Shown: positions 26,013 to 38,350 of the stretch, piece after piece
Layout of the letters: each line of letters begins with the position of its first letter
Position numbering within the stretch: the stretch's first letter is position 1
Assembly: GCF_032854445.1 (NCBI RefSeq)
Contig: NC_088303.1
Location: 35,225,501 to 35,289,500, forward strand
Length of the DNA: 64,000 nt
From: Liolophura sinensis
Lineage: Eukaryota > Mollusca > Polyplacophora > Chitonida > Chitonidae
Direction: 5' to 3'
The notes under the pieces: generated by a model
What the model saw: only the letters and a program-made list of their open reading frames with translations
Databases searched by the model: none
Told to the model about the DNA's origin: nothing
Program-made: the position numbers and the translations under genes

Positions 26013-26498
26013 CGTGGGCTATCGGTCTTGAAGGATGCCATACTTAATAGTTGTCTCGTTTATACCAGACTGACAACGTCTCGCATTCAACTTTGTGTTG
26101 ACTGGTTGTCTCGTGTACACTCGTACTCATTTTTGTATGTCTCGTTTGTCGTGAGTTTAGTGTTTACTGCAATATGAAACGCAAGTCACATTAGCTATAC
26201 GCAATAGGACGAACGGGAAACATCCTAGGAAAAGATTACACACAGCGCATTTTTTGATATTAAGAAAATCTTTTTTATTGCATTTTATTACGGATTTTTG
26301 TTTATCTTGTCAAAGCGATATTACATTTAACTACGGTCACATTTTAAATTTGTTTTTTTTTTCTCTCATGTTTTCATTTGAAATAAATCAGTTAATATTT
26401 CAGTTCTGTGGCATTGTACCGCCATCGTTTTTATCTGGCAGATGTTTTGGGTCTGATGATATCACGACCCCCTATACCCTCACCTCTTATCTGCCTTC

Positions 26499-26504
26499 AA
26501 TAAA
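26499..26504 (+). terminator. sall: candidate distal poly(A) signal AATAAA
   Basis: Canonical AATAAA about 2.35 kb after the stop; another AATAAA lies at 26382-26387. SINE sequence starts soon after, so a transcript ending here would stop before the repeat. Confidence 0.4.
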
Positions 26505-26587
26505 GAAATTGATCAAAGAAATTGATATATAAAACCGTCAGTTCTAGTTAAGGACACAGCGAACGTTTGCCTGATGATGACATGTAG

Positions 26588-26737
26588 TTAGGCCGGGTCT
26601 GCCAGCAACCTGCGGATGGTCGTGGGTTTCCCAACGAGCTCTGCCCGGTTTCCACCCACCTTAATGCTGGCCGCCGTCGTATAAGTGAAATATTCTTGAG
26701 TACGGCGTAAAACACCAATGAAATAAATAAATAAATA
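26588..26737 (+). mobile_element. tRNA-derived SINE, 5'-truncated copy
   Basis: Core CAGCAACCTGCGGATGGTCG, then GGCCGCCGTCGTATAAGTG, GAAATATTCTTGAGTACGGC and a final (AAAT)n tail. The tRNA-like head is missing. The same core recurs at several places in the window, which defines the family. It resembles the 3' domain of bivalve MetaSINEs as I recall them; a repeat-library search would confirm this. Confidence 0.9.
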
Positions 26738-27529
26738 GTTGGTCCGTGAGCTCGAAGCAACTCTATCCAAAACAGTGTTCTTACTTAAGCTTGTTTACAT
26801 ATAATTGTAGGGTATGAAAGCGTTTTGTTGTTCACGTATCTGATTTGAAATTTGCTTCATGTCTCAAGTCATATCATGTTTACCTTTGGTTTAACATTTT
26901 TTTATGAAGTTATGTCTTTATTAATGAAAAAGAGCTTTAATCAGTTGGGAGTAGTTTTTGTGATTTCTTCTCACATCGTTTTACATCTGTACTTGTTTCT
27001 TTTTGTTGTAAATAGTTTCAGGTAGATTATCTATTGTTTACGAACACTTATGAAGTTCGTAGCTTTAAATGAAACTGATTGTTTCTCCAAGGTTTAGTTG
27101 TAGGAACTGTACCAAAACAAAATAGGAAATTGTGTTTTGGAAGATGTGGCTATTTTTTATATTCGACATGTTGGACATTGTGGACAAAATGGCGACTAGC
27201 ACAGCTCTGTACGTCAAACAGTCTGGTTTTGGTGAAAAGTGGGGAAATATCCCGGCCACTCTTGTCTACCCTTTCTGGTCACATTATGGGGTGACACACT
27301 TAGTGGTATATTTTGACTAAAGCTGTGGAATAAACACTGTTCCAAAAACATAAAAAAAAATTGCTTTTGTACTCTCTTTTTGATTCTGCCATCAGTAACC
27401 TGGGATGGCAAGTTTCTGGTTGTCTTGCCACATACAGACTCTGGCTAAGCCATTAAATGAGGTTTCTTGAGGACGATTAGCCCTTGATTAATACGACTGT
27501 ATGTACTGATGCGGCTTTAAATCACGTTT

Positions 27530-27722
27530 TCTCCGGGCTTTGTCAGGTTTCCTCTGTGTTTTTGCCAGGTTTCCCCCGGGTTTTGTCAGTTTTTTTCCGG
27601 GCTTTGTTAGGTCTTCTCGGGGCTTTGTCAGGTTTCCTTCCGGTTTTCCGGGCTTTGTCAGGTTTTCCTCAGGTTTTCTCTGGGCTTTGCCAGGTCTTCT
27701 CCGGACTTTGCCAGCTTTTCTC
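27530..27722. repeat. degenerate 20-30 bp minisatellite
   Basis: GGGCTTTGTCAGGTTTTC-like units recur irregularly about eight times. They create a 104-codon pseudo-open frame rich in Phe, Leu, Ser and Gly that is a repeat artefact. Confidence 0.85.
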
Positions 27723-28140
27723 CACCCATAAGCCTCCAATTCGGTCAAAAGTTAAGCATTCTTGCACACGGCTTAAAGCATCAATGTATATCGTATAACA
27801 AATATGATAAATCCTACATTGTTATGTGTGAAGGTCACTATGGTCAAGAATCGAGGAGGCAGTGCAATGTGCACGCAATTCCTTGCAATGTGCACGCCTT
27901 GATAAACTACCAGGTTGACCATCGAGGGTAGTTGTTTGAATGCAGCTATTGTTTTGGATACACCGTTACGTTTGAAAGTTTATCCTCTACTTTAGGAGAT
28001 ACAATAGGTTGACCCTACTCGTCACGATAGCCACAACTGAAACAGCCTACACATGTTTCTAATAAATGTAAAATAATAATAAATGTTTATAATAAATGTC
28101 ATTTGTTCTTCTTGAGAGCCTTATATATTAACCTCTAAGT

Positions 28141-28292
28141 CAAGGTCAGCACTGTCATGTCATAGCCTGGTCAAGGTCAGCACTCTCATGTCATAGCCTT
28201 GTCAAGGTCAGCACTCATGTTATAGCCTGGTCAAGGTCAGTACTCATGTCATAGCCTTGTCAAGGTCAGCACTCTCATGTTATAGCCTTGCA
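28141..28292. repeat. 29-31 bp tandem repeat, five copies
   Basis: CAAGGTCAGCACTCTCATGT starts units at 28141, 28172, 28203, 28232 and 28261. Two copies lack a CT dinucleotide, which explains the 29-bp spacing. AAGGTCA in each unit is a nuclear-receptor-type half site, probably by chance. Confidence 0.93.
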
Positions 28293-30309
28293 TGCATCTC
28301 AGGTAAGGTTGTGGGACAGCATAGATCAGACAACAGAACGTCACTCAAGGGTTACCTATCGCTAAACGGTGTCTTTTTGTCAGCGTGTATGTGAAAATTG
28401 TAAACAGCAGTGACCGTTGTACTCAAAATTCTTAAAAGAAAAATAAAAAAAATAAAAAATGAAACTTCAGAAATCAAATACTCTAAATACTATCTGTTTT
28501 GTACTTACAACAATCGTATGAAAAGAAGTTTCCTTTGTTACGAAATATATATTCTTCGAGTCGGTGAAATAAGACTTTGAGGTCCATTCCTGATACACCG
28601 TTGTGATGTGCGGCCTGAGATGTCACTGCTTTCTGATACATGACCAATACACACAATCACACTGGAACGGTGTCTGGATGACTATGGTTACCCGCCACTG
28701 GCAGCCCTGTATGGAAAAGATAATGTCATCCCCCTACATTATTTAATGCCAAATCACAGTGACTTTTACCAAAGCGCCTACAATGTGGAATTTTAGTCCA
28801 GCCACACGCACATTAAGGTGAAAAGTACGCCTGATATTTTACCTCAGGTCAGACAACCTTGTGATCAATTTCTACTAACGTGCCTCTGATGAATATTTAA
28901 TATGCACGCGACGACGTACGTCAAGATGCCTCGGATCGTTATACACCAGATTCCAACCAATGAGACCACTGACCCCTTACAACACAACTAACCCTTAGAA
29001 GGCAATTCATCCTTACACTCGTTGCTAGAAAACCGTTGTCAACCAGTCAAATTGTAGCTATCCTACATTTTTGACTTAAACTGAGACTTAAAAACTCGTC
29101 GCAAGGCTTAATTCTTGGGACTAGAATTTTCATATTTTATTAATGATATTTTGTGAAGATTTGGTGTGAAGATAACTTTGATGAGGTGGTCAAAATTTTA
29201 ACCCCCACCCCCGCCCACAATAAAAAAGCTATGAAATAGTACTTCTAATCTTGATTTGAATCAGAAACGGTTTTGTGGAATCGACCGCTCTAGTACTTAA
29301 AGTAAAAGAAAGCTTAAGTATGAAGTAAGATTCATCATAAAGAAAACTAACTACTATGTGTAAAAATACTTAAATTTATTTTTTAGATTTTTTTAAGAGC
29401 GTGGAAAGGCATTCAAATATTTCAAAACTTTATGAGCCATACTCTCATAATCCAGGAACGCTGACGTCACATCACCTTTTCTTCCTGATGTTCACCAGAA
29501 GGAAGGACTTGTTGGGAACATTATTTCATTAATGTTTCATACATGGGCAAAAACATTTATTCCAACATTCAGTGTCGTGACAGAGTTGAAAAAACTTCCT
29601 GTGGCTTCAGCGTTCCCAACCTCTGATAGCATGGTCCATACAGCCCACCTTAGAATTCAAATATTTGAGCGCCCCTAGCTCTTTTCGCCAAAACCTACAA
29701 AAAAAATAATAAATTAAAATATTTTTATGTATAGTTTTAAATGGCCCTATTTAGTGATGCCTACTTCGATTTTTAGAGGCCTAGTTCTTTAAAGGTAGTT
29801 TACAGCAATTTACGCTTGCAATATAACAGACCGTAAGACTTAACTGTAACTAAACCACTGCATTTATAGCACAGCCGACTCTCACAATACAAATCATGCT
29901 TCCTTGATTTCAGTTGGAGTCACTTACAAGGTACAACCATTCATTTGTAATCAACAACTAGTAAGACCACGCATCGACAGATGACAGCATGTCGTCACCC
30001 GACCACTGGTCTTTCAGAAGACGACTAAGCCTATACCGTCATAAACGGAGGTAGAGTTTTAACGAATGTGCACTTTTGAACTGAAACTCTATGTAGGGTG
30101 TCTACGCAATAGGCCCCCGTCTTCAGCTCTGGAAGAAGCATATCACAAGTTGACCTTTGACCTCTGTATGTACTGTAACAATATATGTCAACAGGGTATA
30201 GTTCATGTCTACATTACATGCAGCAGATATACATGGTAATAAATCTACACAATACTGTTCTTACTGATCAGATCTTAACAAGACAATACGATATCAGATA
30301 CCTATAATA

Positions 30310-30665
30310 CAACACGAGGTCATATCCCGTTTACAACATAACTCCAAGTCAGATCTTGCAAGACGACACGAGGGACGATCTTGCAAGACAACATGAGGAC
30401 AGATCCTCAGATGACAACACTAGGTCAGATCCTTGGGTGGCAGCACGAGGAAAGATCTTTACCAGACAACACGAGGTAAAATGCTTACAAGACAGTACTA
30501 GATCAGATCCTTACAAGACAACACGGGGTAAGACCCTTACAAGAAACACAAGATCAGATGTATGCAAGACAACATGAGATCAGATCCTTACAGGACACAA
30601 CTAGGTCAGATCCCTACAAGACATCACGAAATCAGATCCTTACAAGACGACACTAGGTCAGACAA
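30310..30665. repeat. 26-bp minisatellite, about 13 copies
   Basis: Units like TCAGATCCTTACAAGACAAC plus ACGAGG recur every 25-26 bp from 30352 to 30661. Copies are diverged by several substitutions, so the array is old. Confidence 0.93.
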
Positions 30666-33600
30666 TTTTTAATGACAAGTAAAGCAAAAACCTACCTACT
30701 TGTTAAGAATTTCTTACCAAATACATTATCCTTAATAAGCAGGCAAAGTTAACGAATCAACTCATCCTTAGAAATGCTTTGATCATGAAAGAACCTGGTA
30801 TGGTAAGGCGGGAAATCTGCCCTAGTTCAAGTGACTGTTCACCTCAAGAAACGAAACTGACTATAACTTCTGACACACTCGTACGGCTATTTCTCTTTAC
30901 AGTTCTGTTTTACTTTTCCAGTCCTTGAATATGGTAAGCATGCATTCAAGCAATATATAGGTTATAAAGTCGAAAAATGGTAGCCTGCTCCGGTCAGACT
31001 GAAATATCTTTTTTGGTTTCCGCATTAGACACTGTAGAGTGGAAAAAATCACTGCACCACATACGTAACTTACTGCAGAATTTTTGAACACGCAGTTAAA
31101 TATTAATACATCAATTAAATATATATATAAACGTTCAGCCTTGTACTTCTACACATAACATGTTAATGATATCTCGAGAACCACGTATGCTCTCAACCCG
31201 GATTCCTGTATGGTTTCGCTATAGTTGCCACACGCTACGTAATACTAAGGCTTAATAATTATCCACTTTGATTCATGATATCACTTATTTAATTCAAGAC
31301 AGTGTATATCTTTATTCACACAAAAAGTATGTTGCTAAAGGTAAAAACCCGCCGAGTTTCGAACGCTCTCACGAGGTGAAACGTGTCATCCATAGTTACT
31401 TGGTTAGTTCACTGTACTACGAAGGAAGCCTGACAGATTATGGCACAAATACTTTAAACTTGCCAAAATATGACAAAAATGATCACATTATAAAGTTTAT
31501 TTTATACATATGAAGAAAAACGTTAACCAAAATGAAACTTAGACAGCACGTAGAAATGCACCAGTGAAACTTTCAGTAAAGATATTTTCTGTTTATGGTG
31601 GACCTTCATACTGTAAATTAAAGACGCAGTCCCTCGTTTGAACGAAATATTGGCGTTTTTGATCGTGAGTGTATTTTTGGCCAGTTATTACAAAGCAACC
31701 ATCACTTTCATAGCCGTATAACTTTTATGGGTGATTCCACCAAGTTTTGTACTTCTGATTTGGAAATTTACAGAACTGAGCTTTATTTTGCGTTACACAT
31801 GGATATATCCCTGCATTGCCTGGACTTCAAAGTCATATTTATGATAAAGGTAGCAAATGCTGCATGTTGATAAATATTTAAGCATTTTCTAGTCTTAGAT
31901 GCATAATTAAACTCTAAGCTTTCTAACCATTGCGCATACATAATACAGGAGCAACTAGAGAAGACCATTTGCCAATGATTAAAACTCTGGGCAAAATGCA
32001 AGTGCGCCATCTTGGCGATGTTAGTAAAACTAATTCATCATTTTGTCGCGTCGTTGGAAAGGTTTATTTGATTTGGCTATCACAGGGGAAACATTGCACC
32101 AGAGTTCCAACGGCGATAAAATGAAAATTGTGATTATAGCTGGATTTGTCTTGGGAATGGTCTATGGCGGCAATGACGATTTCATATTATAAAAATAAGT
32201 TGAAATATTGGCAAGATTGAAATATTGACTTTAATGTGGAAGTTGGGTCCGGCAATAAAAAGTGTTTATATCCTTGAAGATTTGTTGCCATCTGAGAAGG
32301 CTTCGCTCCGGCCATGTCTTGGCCATGCCTCATTTTTATGGCAGCCAGTGTAAGTTCCCTAAGGTCTTATTTCGACGGGAATCTGCCCAGTGAATTAGAC
32401 AAGATGGGGCAAATTCAGCCACTTTCTCCGAAAATTAATAACAGTGATAAGTCCCCGGTATCAATAATGCTGTCATTGAGACTTGAACAAATCCATCCCA
32501 ACTAATATCAACGGGTATTGCTGAAGGCTCATAGGACCCAGGCCATGTACATTAAACCAATAAAAACCTGACGAATTCTTCACAATACTGGATGGTGTGC
32601 ATTACAAAAAATAAGTTTTAAATTTCCATTTGCAGTTAATGATTAATGCTTTTGGGGGTTTATCAACTTAATTCAGTCAACTTTTGTTGACTGAAAAAAC
32701 CTTTCTACTTACGTTCTCCAAACATTAATTATGTGCATACTAATTTTAAATTTTTAGCAGTATATTTCCACTTTAAACGCACTGGAAAAGATTTGATCTT
32801 TTATTTGCCACCAACTTGTTAAAATTATTCCCATGGAAGTTTTGAAGTGTGCTGTGCAGTTATTCCGTTTAAACTCTAAGTGTCGATTTGTGCCACGTGT
32901 TTCACCTGTTAGGTGCACCCATGTACTAAAACTCCCTACCCTCCAGGTCTGTACCACAGCCATGGGGCACGGGACCTGCAACCCTTATTCCTCCATTCCA
33001 TGGCTCGTACGAACCAGATCGAATTGCTTTTAGTTGTAAGGTAATACGTAATAAGCTGTTATGAGAGACGATCACATTGTTACGAAATATGGCTTATTTT
33101 CTCATTTTTCTTTAAAGGTTTGTTACAACGATGTAGTTATAGTCGTTAATCCTAAGGCTTATTTCGCTGAAGGATCCGGCCTCTAATTTTCTTGTGCCCT
33201 ATCGCCCAATAAATTACCGGAGTAGAAAAATGAAATATAACGAAGGGGCCAATTAGATCTCGAACATTTACATTGACTCGCACGAAATCACGCGTGACGT
33301 TTGATTTATATTTGGCTGGGGTTATAATGGCTGTACTTTTTCTTTGCTACATAACCGGATAGTGAATAGCACCTCAATTAGCGCCGGTATGCAGGGAGGA
33401 GAGTCGTGGCGGTGATTAATGCTCGAAATATAAACTTTTCGATGAAAAATAAGTACGTGATGTTGATGTGCGTATAGAATGGCATAGAATTATCGACAAA
33501 TGTTGACTGTGGCTGGACACACCTGGACGAGCACGCGGACACACACAGCGAGCAAGTGTTTCCGCCAGGTAATAACGCCGTACAGTTCAGCTTACGCAAA

Positions 33601-34104
33601 ATAATAGGATCTCGTCGACAAAATATAGGAGCCAAGGCTTAAATTGTATAATTATGTTTATTTAAGAGTTATCTTTCCGCGGACAGCGAATTATGGGGTA
33701 AGGCAGTTTTTTTACGAGAGAATTTTTACCGAGCATGGGTATGCATCTCCAAATAAGTGAACAAATTACTTCTGATGTAAGTGGTAGATAGAGAGTGCCA
33801 AACTGGTATACAGTGAATAGTTTCGGGATAAGTTTACATCATTCTGACAGAGACATATGTGTGTCAAAGCTGACATCGACTAAAGTTGACAAAGAAGTCA
33901 CACCGGAAAGATGATGATCTCATCTGACATAGGTATCAGATTTTCTCAACTCGATAAAAGTTTTGTCAAAGGAGGGCAAAAAGACTCCAATGAATGCAAG
34001 AAAAGTACCCTCTCCACTTCCCCCACCCCACCTCATGTATGAGTCAACAAAATATCAGTTCACTTCTTTCAGAAAATGCATGATCGTATGGATGGTAAGT
34101 GATT

Positions 34105-34136
34105 TAAGGAGCAGAGGGAAAACTCAATGTCAATGC
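34105..34136. repeat. left copy of a 32-bp duplication flanking a SINE
   Basis: The same 32-bp word, with one A/G difference, recurs at 34248-34279 on the other side of the truncated SINE. This is the expected signature of target-site duplication, though longer than usual. Confidence 0.85.
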
Positions 34137-34232
34137 CCCAGTTTCCTCCCACCATAATGCTGGACGCCGTCGTATAAGTGAAATATTCGGCGTAAAACAC
34201 CAATCAAATAAATAAATAAATCAATCAATCAA
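34137..34232 (+). mobile_element. tRNA-derived SINE, short 3' copy between 32-bp direct repeats
   Basis: Begins at CAGTTTCCTCCCACCATAAT and runs through the GCCGTCGTATAAGTGAAAT core, with part of the CTTGAGTACGG stretch deleted, to an (AAAT)n then (CAAT)n tail. It is flanked by a 32-bp direct repeat (34105-34136 and 34248-34279). Confidence 0.9.
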
Positions 34233-34686
34233 AGTCATTGCACTGTATAAGGAGCAGAGGGAAAACTCAGTGTCAATGCATTGTATTAACACTACAGAAA
34301 AATAACCACAAAAGAAGAGACAAAATGCTTTTTTGTAAAATGTTAAAGACAGATATAGGCATGCTATGTGCTCATAATAAAACCTTTGTTTGAAAATGTT
34401 GAATTCATGCACTACGAAGTCAGAATGTAAACAGAAGTTTAGAGATACGGACAGAATTATTCCTATAAAGCATATCATTCTATTAAAAAAAAATTGGTTT
34501 TCTTTTCTCTCTAATTCCTTAATCTGGAGATCATTCTTGCCTTCAATAAACCTATTGGTCCTACTTAAACACAGAATCCTTTACATGCCCTAAGCTAGAG
34601 AAATTTGTAACCTCTTAAAGGATCTTTTTTAAATGTATTTTAGTGTAATCTGTTTCAAGCCATTCTTTGTCTCAGTTAACTTGATT

Positions 34687-34856
34687 CCAGTCTGTTTCAC
34701 TTTACATGATTACAGCCTCTTTCAGTTTGCATGATTACAGTCTGTTACATTTTACAGGATCACAGACTGTTTCAGTTTACATGATTACAGCCTGTTACAG
34801 TTTCCCTGATATTACAGCCTGTTACAGTTTACCTGATTACAGCCTGTTACAGTCGC
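34687..34856. repeat. 25-bp tandem repeat, about seven copies
   Basis: GATTACAGCCTGTTACAGTT-like units start at 34708, 34733, 34758, 34783 and 34808, with a 2-bp insertion before the next at 34835. Confidence 0.92.
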
Positions 34857-35444
34857 CCTGGTACTGTGCATTCATTTAATCGAAGCATGTGGTATTAAAT
34901 TCGGTAATAATGATAACAATGACTTTATTTTTCAAGTTAATTTACTTTTCGTTTGGAAAAATTACAGTATAGTTTGTTTGTTTACATGCATGGATACGTA
35001 ATAAGTGTAATACAAGCATGATCTAGATAAATGTACGTAATGACAAAATATATCACGTCAACAACAAAAATGACAACAAAACTTGAATCCTTTTCTTGCG
35101 TGTGACTTTAAGAGCGGTGAAACGTTTTGGTAAGTCAGAGATACCCTCTGTCTCATCTACACAAGAGGACGTTTTTCCTTTTTCGTCGCGTCCTATAGGA
35201 TGTGGTGATATGGGGTGTTAAATCTGCTAGAAGATAGTGTTATGGGGTGTTAAATCAGCTAGAAGGTGGTGTTATAGGTGTTAAATCTGATAGAAGGTGG
35301 TGTTATGGAGTGTTAAATCCACTAGAAGGTGCTGTTATAGGGTGTTCAATCTGTGGTGTCATGGGAGTCAAATCTGCTAGAAGGTGGTGTTATGGGGTGT
35401 TAAATCCACTAGAATGTGGTGTTATGGGTCGTTAAATCTGCAAG

Positions 35445-35724
35445 AGGGGCCTCCGTGGCTCAGTCGGTTAGAGCGCTAGCGCAGCGTAATGACCCAGGAG
35501 TCTCTCACCAATGCGGTCGCTGTGAGTTCAAGTCCAGTTCATGCTGGCTTCCTCTCAGGCCGTACGTAGAAAGGCCTGTCAGCAACCTGTGGATGGTCGT
35601 GGTTTTCTCCCCGGCTCCGCCCGGTTTCCTCCCACCATAATGCTGGCCGGCGTCGTATAAGTGAAATATTCTTGAGTACGGCGTAAAACACTAATCAAAT
35701 AAATAAATAAATAAATAAATAAAT
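35445..35724 (+). mobile_element. near full-length tRNA-derived SINE inserted in the minisatellite
   Basis: The tRNA-like head begins GGCCTCCGTGGCTCAGTCGG, with Pol III A-box TGGCTCAGTCGG (35456-35467) and B-box AGTTCAAGTCC (35525-35535). Then come CATGCTGGCTTCCTCTCAGG, the CAGCAACCTGTGGATGG core, GTATAAGTGAAATATTCTTG and a (AAAT)n tail ending at 35724. AAATCTGC occurs on both sides, compatible with a short target duplication although it is also part of the minisatellite unit. This is the most complete copy in the window and defines the family structure. Confidence 0.94.
35456..35535 (+). promoter_or_regulatory. internal Pol III promoter of the SINE (A and B boxes)
   Basis: A-box TGGCTCAGTCGG and B-box AGTTCAAGTCC are close to tRNA consensus. 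The region between them is longer than in a tRNA and the 3' acceptor half is absent, so this is SINE promoter sequence and not a functional tRNA gene. Confidence 0.7.
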
Positions 35725-36590
35725 CTGCTAGATTCTAAATCTGGCGGTGTTATGGGGGAGTTAAATCTGCTAGAAGATGGCGTTATGGAGAGTTAAATAT
35801 GCCAGAAGGTGGTGTTATGGGGAGTTAAATCTGCTAGTAGGTGGTGTTATGGGGAGATACAGTAGAAGGCAGTGTTATGGAGAGTTAAACCTGCTTGAAG
35901 GTGGTGTTATGGGGTATTAAATCCGCTAGTAAATGGGTGCTATGGGTGTTAAATCTGCTAGCAGGTGTTTTTCCAGCTCCTAAAAGGTTGTGTTATGGAG
36001 CGTTCAATCATTTTGTAGATTATGTTATGGAGTGTTATGTCTGTTAGAAAGTAGTGCTGTGGGTGTTAGTAGGTGTTATGGGGAATCATTCTTTTAGCAG
36101 GTGGCCTGTTTTGAAGGCGTTCTCTACTAGTAGATGCTGTTTTATGGGGTGTTTAATCTGCTATTAGGTGGTGTTATGGAGTGTTTAATCTGCTAGTAGG
36201 TGGTGTTATGGGGTGTTTAATCTGCTAGTAGGTGGTGTTATGGGGTGTTTAATCTGCTAGTAGGTGGTGTTATGGGGTGTTTAATCTGCTAGTAAGTGGT
36301 GTTATGGGGTGTTTAATCTGCTATTAGGTGGTGTTATGGAGTGTTTACTCTTCTAGTAGGTGGTGTTATGGGTGTTTAATCTGCTAGTAGGTGGTGTTAT
36401 GGGGTGTTTAATCTGCTAGTAGGTCGTGTTATGAGGTGTTTAATCTGCTAGTAGGTCGTGTTATGGAGGTATAGCTTGGGTTGTGGGATGTTTATAACAC
36501 TAGTAAGAGGCGTTGCGGGATGTTCAATTTACTCGAAGGTTGTGTTATAAGGTGTTCAGTGTGTTAGGTGGTTTTATCAGGTGTTACTAA

Positions 36591-37560
36591 GTAGTGTTAC
36601 GGGTGATCATTCTGTTAGCAGGTGGTGTTGTTGGTATCCAGCCTGGCAGTAGGTGGTATTACAGATAGTTTAATCTGCCAGCAGGTGGTGTTATGACGTG
36701 TTCAGTGAGTTAGTAGGTAGTGTTGTGGGTATCCGGCCTGGTAGAAGGTGGTGTCACAGATTGTTTAATCAGCTAGCAGTTGGTGTTATGAGGTGTTCAC
36801 TGTCTTAACAGGTGGTGTTGTGGGTATCCAGTCTGGTAGTAGCTGTTGTTGCAGATTGTTTAATCAGCTAGCAGGTGGTGTTATGAGGTGTTCACTGTCT
36901 TAACAGGTGTTGTTGTGGGTATCCGGCCTGGTAGAAGGTGGTGTCACAGATTGTTTAATCAGCTAGCAGGTGGTGTTATGAGGTGTTCACTGTCTTAACA
37001 GGTGGTGTTGTGGGTATCCAGTCTGGTAGTAGCTGTTGTTACAGATTGTTTAATCAGCCAGCAGGTGGTGTTATGAGGTGTTCAGTGAGTTAGTAGGTGG
37101 TGTTGTGGGTATCCAGCCTGGTAGAAGGCGGTGTCACAGATTGTTTAATCAGCTAGCAGGTGGTGTTATGAGGGGTTCACTGTCTTAACAGGTGGTGTTG
37201 TGGTTATCCAGTCTGGTAGTAGCTGTTGTTACAGATTGTTTAATCAGCTAGCAGGTGGTGTTATGAGGTGTTCACTGTCTTAACAGGTGGTGTTGTGGGT
37301 ATCCAGTCTGGTAGTAGCTGTTGTTACAGATTGTTTAATCAGCTAGCAGGTGGTGTCATGACGTGTTCAGTGAGTTAGTAGGTGGTGTTGTGGGTATCCA
37401 GTCTGGTAGTAGGTGAGGTTATGGGGATATGCAGTCTGTTAGCATAGGTGGTGTTATGGGGATGCTCAATCGGCTAATAAGTGATTTCTCCTGTGCTAGT
37501 AGGTGATATTATGGAGGTGTTAAGTCTCCTATTAGGTGATAAATGAAAGTTGTAAAGGGG
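36591..37560. repeat. 95-bp higher-order repeat built of three 32-bp-type monomers
   Basis: TAATC within GTTTAATCAGCTAGCAGG recurs at 36671, 36766, 36861, 36956, 37051, 37146, 37241 and 37336, an exact 95-bp spacing. Each unit is three diverged monomers of 32, 31 and 32 bp. Two versions of one monomer (GCCTGGTAGAAGG and GTCTGGTAGTAGC) alternate through most of the array, giving a 190-bp super-period. The array decays after about 37430. Confidence 0.95.
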
Positions 37561-37868
37561 CACCATGCATGTGCAAATAGATGGCCGTATATGGAGTGTT
37601 CAATCGGCTAATATGAGGGGCTGTTGTTACTGGTCAATACGTAAATACGTGGTTGTTTAATCTGTAAGTAGGCCTAGACGGTCATATTTAATTAGATGTC
37701 CAGTGTACTAGTAGATGGTGTTTGGGGGAGTTTAGTCCTCTATAGTGGTGTTTTGGGTTAAGTGGAAAAGACCTTTGATAGGTTCCATTGAAAAGAGTTT
37801 TCACTTACAAATTGAAATTGTGAAACCTGTTAAACGTTATGTTATCAAAGTTATCTCGCGTATCAGCA

Positions 37869-37883
37869 CCCCCCCCCCCCCCC
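37869..37883. repeat. C homopolymer run
   Basis: About fifteen consecutive C bases just after the minisatellite. Such runs are prone to sequencing length error. Confidence 0.9.
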
Positions 37884-38350
37884 AGGCCACCTCCCCCGAA
37901 AAAGAAAATGAAAAACATTGCAAGGAAGTTTTAAGACTTACTTAAATCTGAACTCACTTTGTGGAACCGGGCTCAGCGTTTCTATATCCAGTTAACGCCA
38001 TACTCATCTTTTACACATCGGCCCTGCCCTTCTTGACCTTTAACCCGGCTTTCGTTGGTCACGGATTATCCCGGTGTTTCGAGCGTTCATGTGAAATTTG
38101 ATTAGGCTGGAATTTAGCTTTTGTTTCACGTGACATTTTGTCTTTGCACGCCGGCCGTCGGAATCTGGTCATTTTAACGGAAGAGTGAAGTCTAGCGAAC
38201 AGTTGCGAACACAGGATGATTCGCGCGAGTTGTGGTCAGTTCAAAAATGATTTCCCCGATCTGGCCGCTGAGCAAATATTTAGCAGCGCGTGTAGGGTGG
38301 GCTTAAGGAGGAGAGATTTCAAATAATATTTACCATATAGAAGGTGATAA

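Larger units (their letters stand above)
24157..26504 (+). other. sall: sall 3' UTR (extent inferred)
   Basis: Sequence after the stop at 24156 has no further coding exon. Candidate poly(A) signals are ATTAAA at 25477-25482 and AATAAA at 26382-26387 and 26499-26504, giving UTRs of roughly 1.3 to 2.4 kb. It contains a long (TA)n tract near 24607-24690, three Pumilio-type TGTANATA motifs (24606, 24944, 25174) and a short GC-rich tandem repeat near 25969-26012. A truncated SINE begins about 85 bp after the last signal. The UTR may end at any of these signals; cDNA or 3'-end reads would settle it. Confidence 0.6.
26738..34104. other. non-coding stretch downstream of sall
   Basis: No open frame here looks like a gene; all are short and lack family features. 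Apart from the minisatellites at 27.5, 28.1 and 30.3 kb and a 24-nt perfect hairpin at 32672-32695, I see AT-rich sequence without clear structure. A YY1-type CGCCATCTT lies at about 32007-32015. Confidence 0.6.
35205..36590. repeat. 32-bp minisatellite, simple-monomer section
   Basis: Monomers like GTTTAATCTGCTAGTAGGTG followed by GTGTTATGGGGT. In the best-preserved part TAATC recurs at 36186, 36218, 36250 and 36282, an exact 32-bp period. Left-hand monomers carry GTTAAATCTGCTAGAAGG and are more diverged. A SINE (35445-35724) interrupts the array, with array sequence on both sides. Confidence 0.96.

Noticed and set aside
27484-27798. 104-codon frame rich in Phe, Leu and Gly
   Set aside because: It translates a degenerate pyrimidine-rich minisatellite.
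35445-35540. Possible tRNA gene with A and B boxes
   Set aside because: The A-to-B spacing is too long, there is no acceptor-stem partner, and it is continuous with the SINE body.
35205-37560. Possible CRISPR array from regular 32-bp repeats
   Set aside because: Repeats are directly adjacent without unique spacers, and the context is an animal genome.
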